From Lachnospiraceae bacterium UBA6452 (GTDB lineage Bacteria; Bacillota; Clostridia; Lachnospirales; Lachnospiraceae): a DNA stretch of 11,212 nt. Below the pieces are notes generated by a model. The model was not told where the DNA came from. It saw nothing but the letters and a program-made list of their open reading frames with translations, and ran no database searches. A program made the position numbers and the translations under genes. Positions 5,293 through 11,212 of the stretch are shown in pieces (the stretch's first letter is position 1; each line of letters begins with the position of its first letter). The stretch lies in contig DJNY01000030.1 in assembly GCA_002441865.1 (NCBI GenBank), positions 192-11,403 on the forward strand, in the 5' to 3' direction.

Positions 5293-6035
5293 GTAAGAAA
5301 AAGATGAGTGCTATTGCAGAATTCAAAGCAGAGACAGAGAAACACGGCAAGACATATGCAGAGTTGCAGGTGGAAGAAACGCTACGGCAGCAGGCGCTTG
5401 AAATAGAGCGGGAGCGACGGAAAAGAAAGCAGGAAAAAGCTGTTGCCGTTGCAAAACAGAAAAAAAGGTTGAAACACCGGGCAGAGTCCAAAAGAAACAA
5501 GTTTACCTCATATATCACAGAACAGGTTTTATCCGGCCGGCTTATGCGCCGGTCGGCAGGAGGTGACGCAGTGACAGACGGAGAACTGATTCAAGAGAAG
5601 AAAGACTATCTATATTCATACAAACCGATCGAAAGACGCATCAGGCAAATAGAAGAAGATATCGCACGTTTAGAGCTGGAAGCAGATGGAGCAAGAGCAA
5701 TTCAGTATTCAGATATGCCAAAAGGTTCGGCGGATCTACAAAGCCCACAGGAAAAATATGTGACGATGCTTGAAAAAGCTATCGAGAATAGGATAAAAGC
5801 AAAAGCAGAGCTTGTGCAAAAGCGGGAAGAAATAAAACAGGCAATCCATAAGATCGGAGATGCAGATATGGAATGCCTGCTTGAATACAAGTACCTTGAC
5901 AGACTGCGAATGAAGCAAATATCGCAGCGGATGAAGTATGAAAGGACACAGCTGTATAGGATACACGACAAGGCTATAGAGACTTTTCAAATTCCTTACA
6001 AAAAAAATAAAGATGGGACGTTATGGGACATTTAG
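5289..6035 (+). CDS. Late-gene regulator of the DUF1492/ArpU/RinA type, fused to a small basic protein
   Basis: This 248-residue frame appears to be two proteins in one. Residues 1-94 are highly charged, with a Lys/Arg-rich coiled coil (40-70) and an Ala-Glu-Phe-Lys-Ala-Glu...Lys-His-Gly-Lys-Thr-Tyr start. From about residue 95 the sequence follows the DUF1492 plan: a long helix with Leu-Tyr-Ser-Tyr-Lys, Ile-Glu-Glu-Asp-Ile, a Met-Pro-Lys-Gly-Ser turn, and a second helix. It ends in a sigma-region-4-like helix-turn-helix (Leu-Glu-Tyr-Lys-Tyr-Leu, Gln-Ile-Ser-Gln-Arg-Met, Thr-Gln-Leu-Tyr-Arg-Ile-His) ending at Ala-Ile-Glu-Thr-Phe. Such proteins activate late transcription in Gram-positive phages and commonly sit just before the terminase genes, as here. 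A perfect ribosome site with an in-frame GTG at 5571 suggests the regulator may also be made alone. Confidence 0.82.
   Translation: MSKKKMSAIAEFKAETEKHGKTYAELQVEETLRQQALEIERERRKRKQEKAVAVAKQKKRLKHRAESKRNKFTSYITEQVLSGRLMRRSAGGDAVTDGELIQEKKDYLYSYKPIERRIRQIEEDIARLELEADGARAIQYSDMPKGSADLQSPQEKYVTMLEKAIENRIKAKAELVQKREEIKQAIHKIGDADMECLLEYKYLDRLRMKQISQRMKYERTQLYRIHDKAIETFQIPYKKNKDGTLWDI
5533..5573 (+). promoter_or_regulatory. Hairpin plus perfect ribosome site and GTG start inside the regulator gene
   Basis: CCGGCCGGC (5533-5541) pairs with GCCGGTCGG (5548-5556), one G-T pair included, around a 6-base loop. AGGAGG (5558-5563) begins two bases later, followed by 7 bases and GTG at 5571, in frame as codon 95 of the longer gene. 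The arrangement looks like a former gene junction and could give translational control of the DUF1492 part. Confidence 0.55.
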
Positions 6036-6163
6036 ATGTGTTATTATGATAGTGTCTTCAGTTGGTGAGAGACATTGGTTAAATCCTTCTCGTGTAATAG
6101 GGGCGTGGCTGGTTCGGCTGCGCTTTTATTATGCGAAAATGGGAGGCCGGGGACTAGGTACTT

Positions 6164-6187
6164 CCGGGATCTACCCCCAGATTCGGG
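6164..6187. repeat. Imperfect hairpin upstream of the terminase genes
   Basis: CCGGGATCT (6164-6172) pairs with AGATTCGGG (6179-6187) around ACCCCC, with one G-T pair and one G-G mismatch. It overlaps the end of the GGTACTTCC block and is the main secondary structure in the GC-rich part of the interval. Confidence 0.45.
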
Positions 6188-6202
6188 GCTAGCGACGCCT
6201 GA

Positions 6203-6229
6203 TTCTTGCATTTTTGCGAGAAAATTTTT
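6203..6229 (+). terminator. Weak candidate intrinsic terminator
   Basis: TTCTTGCA (6203-6210) pairs with TGCGAGAA (6215-6222), one G-T pair included, around a TTTT loop; two bases later comes T5 (6225-6229). The stem is AT-rich, so termination would be weak. It would separate early from late transcription just ahead of the packaging genes. Confidence 0.35.
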
Positions 6230-6305
6230 CAGGGTATGTCCGTCCTGTTTTTACTGATTTACATAATCATAAGTAAAGACGAAAAGAAAAAGGGAGCGTG
6301 GAAAG

Positions 6306-6821
6306 ATGGAAGTGAACCAGAAACAACTTGCGAAAATACTGGGATTGACAGACAGACACGTCCGACGTTTACGGGAAGAATATGGACTGTTCAAAAAAAA
6401 CGAGGGAAAGCGGACATACACACTTGAGAGTTGCGTACCGGAATACATCGCATACAAATTGGAGGATGCAGGACGGTCAGGAAGTTCCTACAACAAAGAA
6501 AGACAGCAGGCTGAACACGAAGAAATCAAAAAGAAAATCTCAATGTTGAAACTCAGAAAACTGCAGGGGCAGCTCCATGAAGCAATAGATGTGGAAAGGT
6601 TTCTCACAGACATGCTGTACGCCTTTAGGGACAAACTGCTTGATATCCCGCAGAAGGTTGTACCGATGCTGATAGGAGAGGATGACAGCACAGTCATAGT
6701 GAGCATTCTGGAAAAAGAATTGTATGAAGCACTGGATCAGCTCAGCGAATACGATCCACTGAAGATTGACGAAGAAGAAGGAACAATGTTTGAAGACGAT
6801 GAGGATGAGGAAGATGAATAA
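6306..6821 (+). CDS. Terminase small subunit, Nu1-like
   Basis: A 171-residue DNA-packaging protein. Residues 4-26 form the N-terminal winged helix-turn-helix of the Nu1 type (Gln-Lys-Gln-Leu-Ala-Lys-Ile-Leu-Gly-Leu-Thr-Asp-Arg-His-Val-Arg-Arg-Leu), which recognises the packaging site. A charged coiled region (64-90) leads to Val-Glu-Arg-Phe-Leu...Phe-Arg-Asp-Lys-Leu-Leu-Asp-Ile-Pro, a block typical of phage Nu1/DUF1441-like proteins. The tail (154-171) is almost all Asp/Glu. AGGGAG (6291-6296) lies 9 bases before the ATG. The last base of its stop is the first of the large subunit's ATG, so the two subunits are translationally coupled. Confidence 0.87.
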   Translation: MEVNQKQLAKILGLTDRHVRRLREEYGLFKKNEGKRTYTLESCVPEYIAYKLEDAGRSGSSYNKERQQAEHEEIKKKISMLKLRKLQGQLHEAIDVERFLTDMLYAFRDKLLDIPQKVVPMLIGEDDSTVIVSILEKELYEALDQLSEYDPLKIDEEEGTMFEDDEDEEDE

Positions 6822-8665
6822 TGCCAGGAAAGAAGCAGTTATCAAGACAAAGGACGGCTAATCTTTTCAAAAAAACTCTGAAAAAATGTTTGAAATCACC
6901 CGAAAAGCTGACTGTGTCGCAGTGGGCTGAAAAATATAGAGATTTGGGGAATACGTCGGCAATATCCGGGAAATGGTCAAATGACATGACACCGTATCTG
7001 GTAGGAATCATGGATGCGTTCTCGGATCCGTATATTCAGGAAATCAATTTCGTGAAGCCGACTCAGGTCGGCGGTACGGAATGCATGAATAACATGATCG
7101 GATATGCCATCACACAGTCACCCGCGCCGATGATGATGGTGTACCCGACAGATGAAGCAGCGAAGGACATGTCGAAAGACAGGATTGTCCCGTCTCTGAC
7201 TATGACGGAGGCGATCAAAGAAGTATATGACGAAAAGAAAAGTAAGCAGCAGGCGCTGAAATTCAAAGGAATGACGCTGTATATCACAGGCGCTGGAAAC
7301 CCGAATAAAGTGGCATCCAAGCCTGTCAAATATTTGTTTTTCGATGAGATTGACAAATTGCCGGGGGCATCGCAAAAGGAAGCATCCCCTTATAATCTGG
7401 CAAGGGAGAGAACCAGAACCTATCCGTACAGCAAGAAAATATATACCTGCTGTACGCCAACATTGAAAACAAATTATGTATGGAAGATCCATGAAGCGGC
7501 AGAAGCACAGAAAGAGTTTTTCGTGCCATGTCCGCATTGCGGATCTTATTTTGTATTTAACTTCCACCAGATCAAATACTCAGAGGACAAGTCACTCTCA
7601 AACGAAGTAAGAGCAGCAACAGCAGAATATGTCTGCAAAGAGTGCGGATGCACGATCACGGACAAGGACAAGATCAAGATTCTCCGAAAGGGTATTTGGA
7701 AAGACACAAAGAAAAAAGGAAATGGAAAACCGCGAACAGTTTCATTCCATCTGAACTGCCTTGTATCAAGGTTCCTGACATGGAAAGATATTGCCCTGGA
7801 ATTCCTGAATTCCCATGACGATCCGGAACAGCTACAGAACTTCGTAAATTCATGGCTTGCAGAACCGTGGGAAGAAACAAAGGTGAATGCCTCTGTACAG
7901 ACAGTGTTGGATAGACAGACAGATACACCGGAGCTTGTAGTACCGGACTGGGCAAAGATGCTGACAGGCGGCGTGGATGTGCAGGAAAATTGTGTATACT
8001 GGACGATCCGGGCATGGGGCGATCATATAACAAGCCAAAATATTGCGCATGGTCAGGCGCTGTCATTGAACGAAGTCGAGACCATTATGAACTACGACTT
8101 TAAAAAGAAAAATGGAGATATTGCGCAGGTGGAGCTCTGTCTTGTTGATTCGGGCGACCAGACAGATGATGTCTATGAATTTGTCGCTTATAATCTGGAC
8201 TGGGCTCTGCCATGTAAAGGATCCTCTCATGCAATGATAGCAGATTTTAAGATATCAAAAATCAACAAAGAGAATTCAAAGGCTTACGGACAGGAGCTTG
8301 TTATCATCGATACAGGGAAATACAAAGATAAGATCGCAAGCAGATTGCAACGGAAAAACGGACAGGGATCCTGGATGGTATTCAGAGGATGCGACGAGAC
8401 ATATGCGCAGCAGGTTACAGCAGAGCACAAGGTCACTGCGAGAAATGGAAAAAAGGTGGAAAAAGTATGGGTACCCAAAACGTCTCATGCGGATAACCAC
8501 TACCTGGATGCAGAAGTATATGCATTTTGTGCGGCTGAGATAAAAGGTGTGAAGTACTTGTATCTGGAAGGCAAAGAAGAAGCGGAAGTTGCACCGGTGC
8601 AACAGCAGTCAGATCCTGCAGATGATGAATGGCTCACAAACAATAATGACTGGTTGGGAGAATGA
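6821..8665 (+). CDS. Terminase large subunit, lambda GpA family
   Basis: This 614-residue packaging motor and nuclease pumps DNA into the prohead and cuts it. The ATPase half holds a variant Walker A, KPTQVGGTE (79-87), and a Walker B ending FFDEID (173-178). A zinc knuckle, Cys237-x-x-Cys240 and Cys272-x-x-Cys275, lies between the halves. The RNase H-like nuclease half begins with GGVDVQENCVYW (383-394, Asp386 the first metal ligand). It continues with Leu-Val-Asp443-Ser-Gly-Asp, and His-Ala-Asp-Asn-His-Tyr-Leu-Asp563 near the end supplies the last acid. All expected motifs are in order, so the enzyme looks intact. The length fits the GpA family, in which packaging usually starts from cohesive ends. 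A 16-base palindrome lies in the linker coding for the C-terminal tail. Confidence 0.96.
   Translation: MPGKKQLSRQRTANLFKKTLKKCLKSPEKLTVSQWAEKYRDLGNTSAISGKWSNDMTPYLVGIMDAFSDPYIQEINFVKPTQVGGTECMNNMIGYAITQSPAPMMMVYPTDEAAKDMSKDRIVPSLTMTEAIKEVYDEKKSKQQALKFKGMTLYITGAGNPNKVASKPVKYLFFDEIDKLPGASQKEASPYNLARERTRTYPYSKKIYTCCTPTLKTNYVWKIHEAAEAQKEFFVPCPHCGSYFVFNFHQIKYSEDKSLSNEVRAATAEYVCKECGCTITDKDKIKILRKGIWKDTKKKGNGKPRTVSFHLNCLVSRFLTWKDIALEFLNSHDDPEQLQNFVNSWLAEPWEETKVNASVQTVLDRQTDTPELVVPDWAKMLTGGVDVQENCVYWTIRAWGDHITSQNIAHGQALSLNEVETIMNYDFKKKNGDIAQVELCLVDSGDQTDDVYEFVAYNLDWALPCKGSSHAMIADFKISKINKENSKAYGQELVIIDTGKYKDKIASRLQRKNGQGSWMVFRGCDETYAQQVTAEHKVTARNGKKVEKVWVPKTSHADNHYLDAEVYAFCAAEIKGVKYLYLEGKEEAEVAPVQQQSDPADDEWLTNNNDWLGE
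8588..8603. repeat. Perfect 16-base palindrome in the terminase gene
   Basis: GTTGCACC is followed directly by its reverse complement GGTGCAAC with no spacer. It lies near the 3' end of the large terminase gene, in codons for the variable tail after the nuclease domain. It could be a protein-binding site or chance. Confidence 0.6.
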
Positions 8666-8666
8666 C

Positions 8667-8900
8667 ATGGATAATGTAAACAATGAATATAATCCGGAAA
8701 AGATGCTGAGAGAAGTCAACAATGCGATCTCGGCTATTTTTAACGGCGGACAATCATACACGATCGGTTCAAGAAGCCTGACAAGGGCAGATCTTTCCAA
8801 ACTGTACGAAATCAGAAATAACCTGATGGCAGAAGTACAGAGCATGCAGACAAGCGGACTGATGGATGATACGTACGTCGCTTATTTTGGAGGTAGATGA
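8667..8900 (+). CDS. gpW / DUF6148-like head-tail connector protein
   Basis: The frame is open from 8589 within the terminase gene, but the ATG at 8667, one base after that gene's stop and 6 bases after GGGAG (8656-8660), is the likely start. The 77-residue product has an N-terminal helix (Leu-Arg-Glu-Val-Asn-Asn-Ala-Ile), then Gly-Gln-Ser-Tyr-Thr-Ile-Gly-Ser-Arg-Ser-Leu-Thr as a beta hairpin, then Arg-Ala-Asp-Leu-Ser-Lys-Leu and a long helix. This is the gpW fold plan, and a gpW homologue sits between terminase and portal in lambda. It would seal the head-tail junction. It overlaps the portal start. Confidence 0.8.
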   Translation: MDNVNNEYNPEKMLREVNNAISAIFNGGQSYTIGSRSLTRADLSKLYEIRNNLMAEVQSMQTSGLMDDTYVAYFGGR

Positions 8901-10384
8901 TGAACTGGCTTGATAATATCATTGCATTTGTAAGCCCACGTGCTGCAGCGGAGCGACAGGCATACCGCTATGTGCTGGATGAACAGAAAAATTATGACGC
9001 TGGAAACAATATGAGGCTGAATGCAGGATGGTATGCACAAAATAATTCCGCAGAAATGACAGATAGATATGATAGGGATCTCGTCAGGGCAAGAGCAAGG
9101 GATCTCGAACGCAACAGCGACATTGCCAACTCGGTCATTATTGCATATAAGCGGAACATCATAGGATTCGGTTTTTCACTCCGAGTAAAGACACCGGACG
9201 AAGAGCTGAACAAGGCAATTCAGGAATACTGGATTGAGTGGTGCAAAGCTAAAAACTGCGACGTGACAGGAGAGCAGCCTTTTATGCAGATGATGCGCAT
9301 GGCAGTGCAGAGGAAAAAGGTTGATGGTGGCATCCTGTTCCGGAAGTGCTATACAGACGGTGGTATGCTGGCATTCAAGCTGCAGGCTCTGGAAGTGGAT
9401 GAAATAGATGCAAATGCGATCGGACCGGTACACGGAAAGGATAACAAGGTTGTGGCCGGTATCGAATACAACCGATTCAACAGGATAGAAGGCTTTTGGC
9501 TCAGACAATATGACATAAACGGATATGACATCAACCGGTCAGAATATGTGCCGGCAAAGGATGTCATTTTTTTATACACGAAAAAGCGGCCGTCGCAGAT
9601 CAGGGAAATGTCGGACATGGCTCCGACTATGACGAGAATCAGAGATGCGAACGAATTTATGACAGCAATCTCAGTCAAGGAACGTATTGCAGCGTGCCTC
9701 GCGGTTTTCATTAAGAGGATCAACCCGCCACAGATCGGACGCACAAGGGAAAGCCAGACGATCAAGAAAGATTATTCCGGAAAGAAAATCACACCGGGCA
9801 TGATCCGCGAGCTGAACGCAGGCGACGAAATCCAGGTGGTGAATCCGTCAGGGCAGTCTTCTGATGCAGCAGGCATGATCAAGCTGCATCAGAGGATGAT
9901 CGGAGCAGGGCAGGGATTGTCGTATGAAGCAACAAGCCGCGACATGTCACAAAGCAATTACTCTTCTGCACGTCAGGGAATCATAGAAGATAACATGACG
10001 TATGAAGAGGACAAAGAACTGATCGTTGAGAAAATATTTGACGAGGTATATGAAACTTTCGTCATATCGCTGTTGCTGCATGGATATATCAAGCCGAAAG
10101 ATTTCTGGCAGAATAAAGGAAGTTATCTGAAACATGAATGGGTACAGCAGCCGAAACCATGGATCGATCCGCAGAAGGAAGCAAATGCAACAAAGATTGC
10201 ATTAAATTCTGGCGTTAAGACATTCCAGCAGATCGCGGCGGAAAACGGCAAAGACTGGAAAGAGCAGATCGATGATGCGGCAGAAGCGTTAGAATACGCC
10301 AGAGAGAAAGGAATTGAGATAGGAGGCATTATATATGGCAAATCAGAAGACGAGCTCTACACAGATGAAAAAACAGATGAGTAG
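8900..10384 (+). CDS. Portal protein, lambda gpB family
   Basis: About 494 residues, the usual size of the ring protein that forms the DNA channel at one head vertex. It has the family's N-terminal pattern Ala-Arg-Ala-Arg-Asp-Leu-Glu-Arg-Asn followed by Lys-Arg-Asn-Ile-Ile-Gly-Phe-Gly-Phe. Further on are Gln-Arg-Lys-Lys-Val-Asp-Gly-Gly-Ile-Leu-Phe, Leu-Glu-Val-Asp-Glu-Ile-Asp, Val-Ile-Phe-Leu-Tyr, and the diagnostic Tyr-Ser-Ser-Ala-Arg-Gln-Gly near residue 355. There are ATGs at 8897 and 8900. The second stands 6 bases from GGAGG (8889-8893), the first only 3, so 8900 is chosen. The gene's last 50 bases are shared with the protease gene. Confidence 0.94.
   Translation: MNWLDNIIAFVSPRAAAERQAYRYVLDEQKNYDAGNNMRLNAGWYAQNNSAEMTDRYDRDLVRARARDLERNSDIANSVIIAYKRNIIGFGFSLRVKTPDEELNKAIQEYWIEWCKAKNCDVTGEQPFMQMMRMAVQRKKVDGGILFRKCYTDGGMLAFKLQALEVDEIDANAIGPVHGKDNKVVAGIEYNRFNRIEGFWLRQYDINGYDINRSEYVPAKDVIFLYTKKRPSQIREMSDMAPTMTRIRDANEFMTAISVKERIAACLAVFIKRINPPQIGRTRESQTIKKDYSGKKITPGMIRELNAGDEIQVVNPSGQSSDAAGMIKLHQRMIGAGQGLSYEATSRDMSQSNYSSARQGIIEDNMTYEEDKELIVEKIFDEVYETFVISLLLHGYIKPKDFWQNKGSYLKHEWVQQPKPWIDPQKEANATKIALNSGVKTFQQIAAENGKDWKEQIDDAAEALEYAREKGIEIGGIIYGKSEDELYTDEKTDE
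10321..10326 (+). promoter_or_regulatory. Ribosome site for the protease inside the portal gene
   Basis: AGGAGG lies 8 bases before the ATG at 10335 and decides that start over the later in-frame ATGs at 10365 and 10377. It places the protease start 50 bases before the portal stop. Confidence 0.75.
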
Positions 10385-10940
10385 AGAACTCTCTTTCCGC
10401 GCAATGGAGGGAGAAGGAAATGAAAGACGTTTTGAGATCAGCTTTTCGAGCGAAGAACCATACGAAAGATGGTTCGGAATAGAAATTCTCGATCATAGTG
10501 AAGGTGCAGTAGATCTTACAAGACTGCAGGAAATGGGGGTAGTCTTGTACAACCACCACAGAGACATTGCCATCGGTAAAGTGGTAAGTGTGAGCATAGA
10601 AGATGGAAGAGGGAAAGCCGTGATCGAAATTGACACGGACGAAGAATCGGAAAAAATCTATCAGAAGATGGTATCCGGAACGCTGAAAGGCGTATCAGTT
10701 GGTTACCTTGTCAATAACTGGGAAGAAGTGGCAGCGGGAAAGAAGTCGGAAGACGGACGTTTCCAAGGTCCGTGTTCAATTGCAAAAAAATGGATGCCAT
10801 ATGAGGTTTCCATTGTCACGGTTCCGGCGGACATATCGGTTGGAGTGGGAAGAGAAATGGAAGAAAACACAGCAGAATCAAAGCGCAGTCTCGCAATGTT
10901 CGAGCGGCAGCTTTTGATCAATAAAAATTTATTATCATAA
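10335..10940 (+). CDS. Prohead maturation protease, HK97/U35 (S78-like) family
   Basis: A 201-residue serine protease that trims the capsid delta domain and itself during head maturation. The expected triad is visible: His74 in Leu-Tyr-Asn-His-His, Ser121 in Leu-Lys-Gly-Val-Ser-Val-Gly-Tyr, and Glu157 in Trp-Met-Pro-Tyr-Glu-Val-Ser-Ile-Val. The Val-Pro-Ala-Asp that usually follows is also present. The N-terminus (1-33) is extended and charged, encoded partly inside the portal gene. The short tail rich in Glu/Arg may be a self-cleaved region. It lies between portal and capsid genes as in HK97. Confidence 0.92.
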   Translation: MANQKTSSTQMKKQMSRELSFRAMEGEGNERRFEISFSSEEPYERWFGIEILDHSEGAVDLTRLQEMGVVLYNHHRDIAIGKVVSVSIEDGRGKAVIEIDTDEESEKIYQKMVSGTLKGVSVGYLVNNWEEVAAGKKSEDGRFQGPCSIAKKWMPYEVSIVTVPADISVGVGREMEENTAESKRSLAMFERQLLINKNLLS

Positions 10941-10952
10941 GGAGGTACCGGA

Positions 10953-11212
10953 ATGGGTCCAAAAGAAAGAAGAAATGCTGCCGTAAAAAGACAGCAGGAA
11001 CTACTCAACGGCGCAAAAGCAGAGGGAAGAGACCTGACAGCGGAAGAGCAGCGTGAGTTTGAAGAACAGCAGACCATTGTAGACGCGGCAACGCGGGAAA
11101 TCGAAGCGATGGAGCAGCAGACGGAAGGAGAAAACCAGCATGAGCGTGGTATGACAGAGGAACGACAGCGCATCTCTGACATCATGGCTCTTGGAAATGA
11201 ATTCGGCATCGA
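10953..11212 (+). CDS. Major capsid protein, HK97-like, N-terminal part only
   Basis: The gene starts with ATG 7 bases after GGAGG (10941-10945), following the protease stop directly, and is cut by the window edge after 86 codons. The visible part is a Glu/Gln/Arg-rich coiled coil (Glu-Gln-Arg-Glu-Phe-Glu-Glu-Gln-Gln; Ile-Glu-Ala-Met-Glu-Gln-Gln) ending near Arg-Ile-Ser-Asp-Ile-Met-Ala-Leu-Gly. This fits the scaffolding-like delta domain that the upstream protease removes. No folded capsid core is visible yet, so the call rests mainly on position plus this N-terminal character. Confidence 0.78.
   Translation, partial: MGPKERRNAAVKRQQELLNGAKAEGRDLTAEEQREFEEQQTIVDAATREIEAMEQQTEGENQHERGMTEERQRISDIMALGNEFGI

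Larger units (their letters stand above)
6036..6305. other. 270-base structured non-coding interval between early and late genes; candidate packaging or late-control region
   Basis: Every other junction in the window is under about 100 bases, so this interval stands out. It contains a GC-rich core (about 6101-6200), one imperfect hairpin at 6164-6187, a second at 6203-6229, and the block GGTACTTCC (6158-6166). A frame opening with TTG at 6075 is not convincing as a gene. In Gram-positive phages cos or pac sites and the late promoter driven by ArpU/RinA proteins lie just upstream of the small terminase gene, which is the position here. I see no clear sigma-A promoter. The function is inferred from position and structure. 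Confidence 0.45.

Noticed and set aside
6075..6098. Possible sigma-A promoter TTGGTT ... TGTAAT
   Set aside because: The spacing is only about 12 bases, too short for a -35/-10 pair.
6075..6257. A 60-codon open frame starting with TTG in the gap before the terminase genes
   Set aside because: It has no ribosome site and no recognisable protein pattern, and it runs through the structured non-coding segment.
6239..6267. CATAAT at 6262-6267 as a late-promoter -10 box
   Set aside because: No -35-like hexamer lies at the right distance; an activator-dependent promoter cannot be excluded but cannot be supported.
10703..11209. A 168-codon open frame on the minus strand over the protease and capsid start
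   Set aside because: It is antisense to two well-supported genes, Ser/Cys-rich as expected for a mirror of A/G-rich codons, and has no recognisable domain.
1..11212. CRISPR array, tRNA, rRNA, insertion sequence or toxin-antitoxin pair
   Set aside because: I saw no regular direct repeats, no tRNA-like cloverleaf, no transposase and no recognisable toxin or antitoxin on either strand.

Overview
The window is about 11.2 kb of a temperate tailed bacteriophage or prophage, read entirely on the + strand. The head genes are of the lambda/HK97 siphophage type: Nu1-like small terminase, GpA-like large terminase, gpW-like connector, lambda-type portal, prohead protease and capsid start. Strong AGGAGG-type ribosome sites, moderate GC, A-rich codons and many ATGA gene overlaps suggest a Firmicutes host, probably a gut clostridium near Lachnospiraceae. 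The host assignment is an inference from gene style.

Layout. Positions 1-1907 hold the end of an HNH-like protein, a short N6-adenine methylase-like protein and a complete tyrosine recombinase. Positions 1935-2573 encode a DUF6273/C-type-lectin-like protein whose last ~40 codons are abruptly A-poor and GC-rich. That pattern fits the variable repeat of a diversity-generating retroelement (DGR) target, and a GC-rich inverted repeat follows the stop codon. Positions 2619-5292 are a tightly packed set of small early phage genes, several cysteine-rich, including an ASCH-domain protein. Positions 5289-6035 encode a DUF1492/ArpU/RinA-like late-gene regulator, apparently fused in frame to a small basic protein.

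A 270-base non-coding, structured interval (6036-6305) separates early from late genes and is a reasonable candidate for a packaging or late-control site. From 6306 to the end runs the morphogenesis operon: small terminase, large terminase, connector, portal, protease and major capsid protein (cut by the window edge). The order matches capsid assembly: DNA recognition and cutting, portal docking, then shell formation and maturation.

The most interesting element is the candidate DGR target. No reverse transcriptase, template repeat or Avd-like gene is visible here, so the rest of such a system would have to lie elsewhere in the phage or the host. Secondary points are an internal start with a perfect ribosome site behind a strong hairpin in the regulator gene, a methylase lacking its catalytic NPPF/Y motif, and a perfect 10-bp hairpin inside a small early gene.
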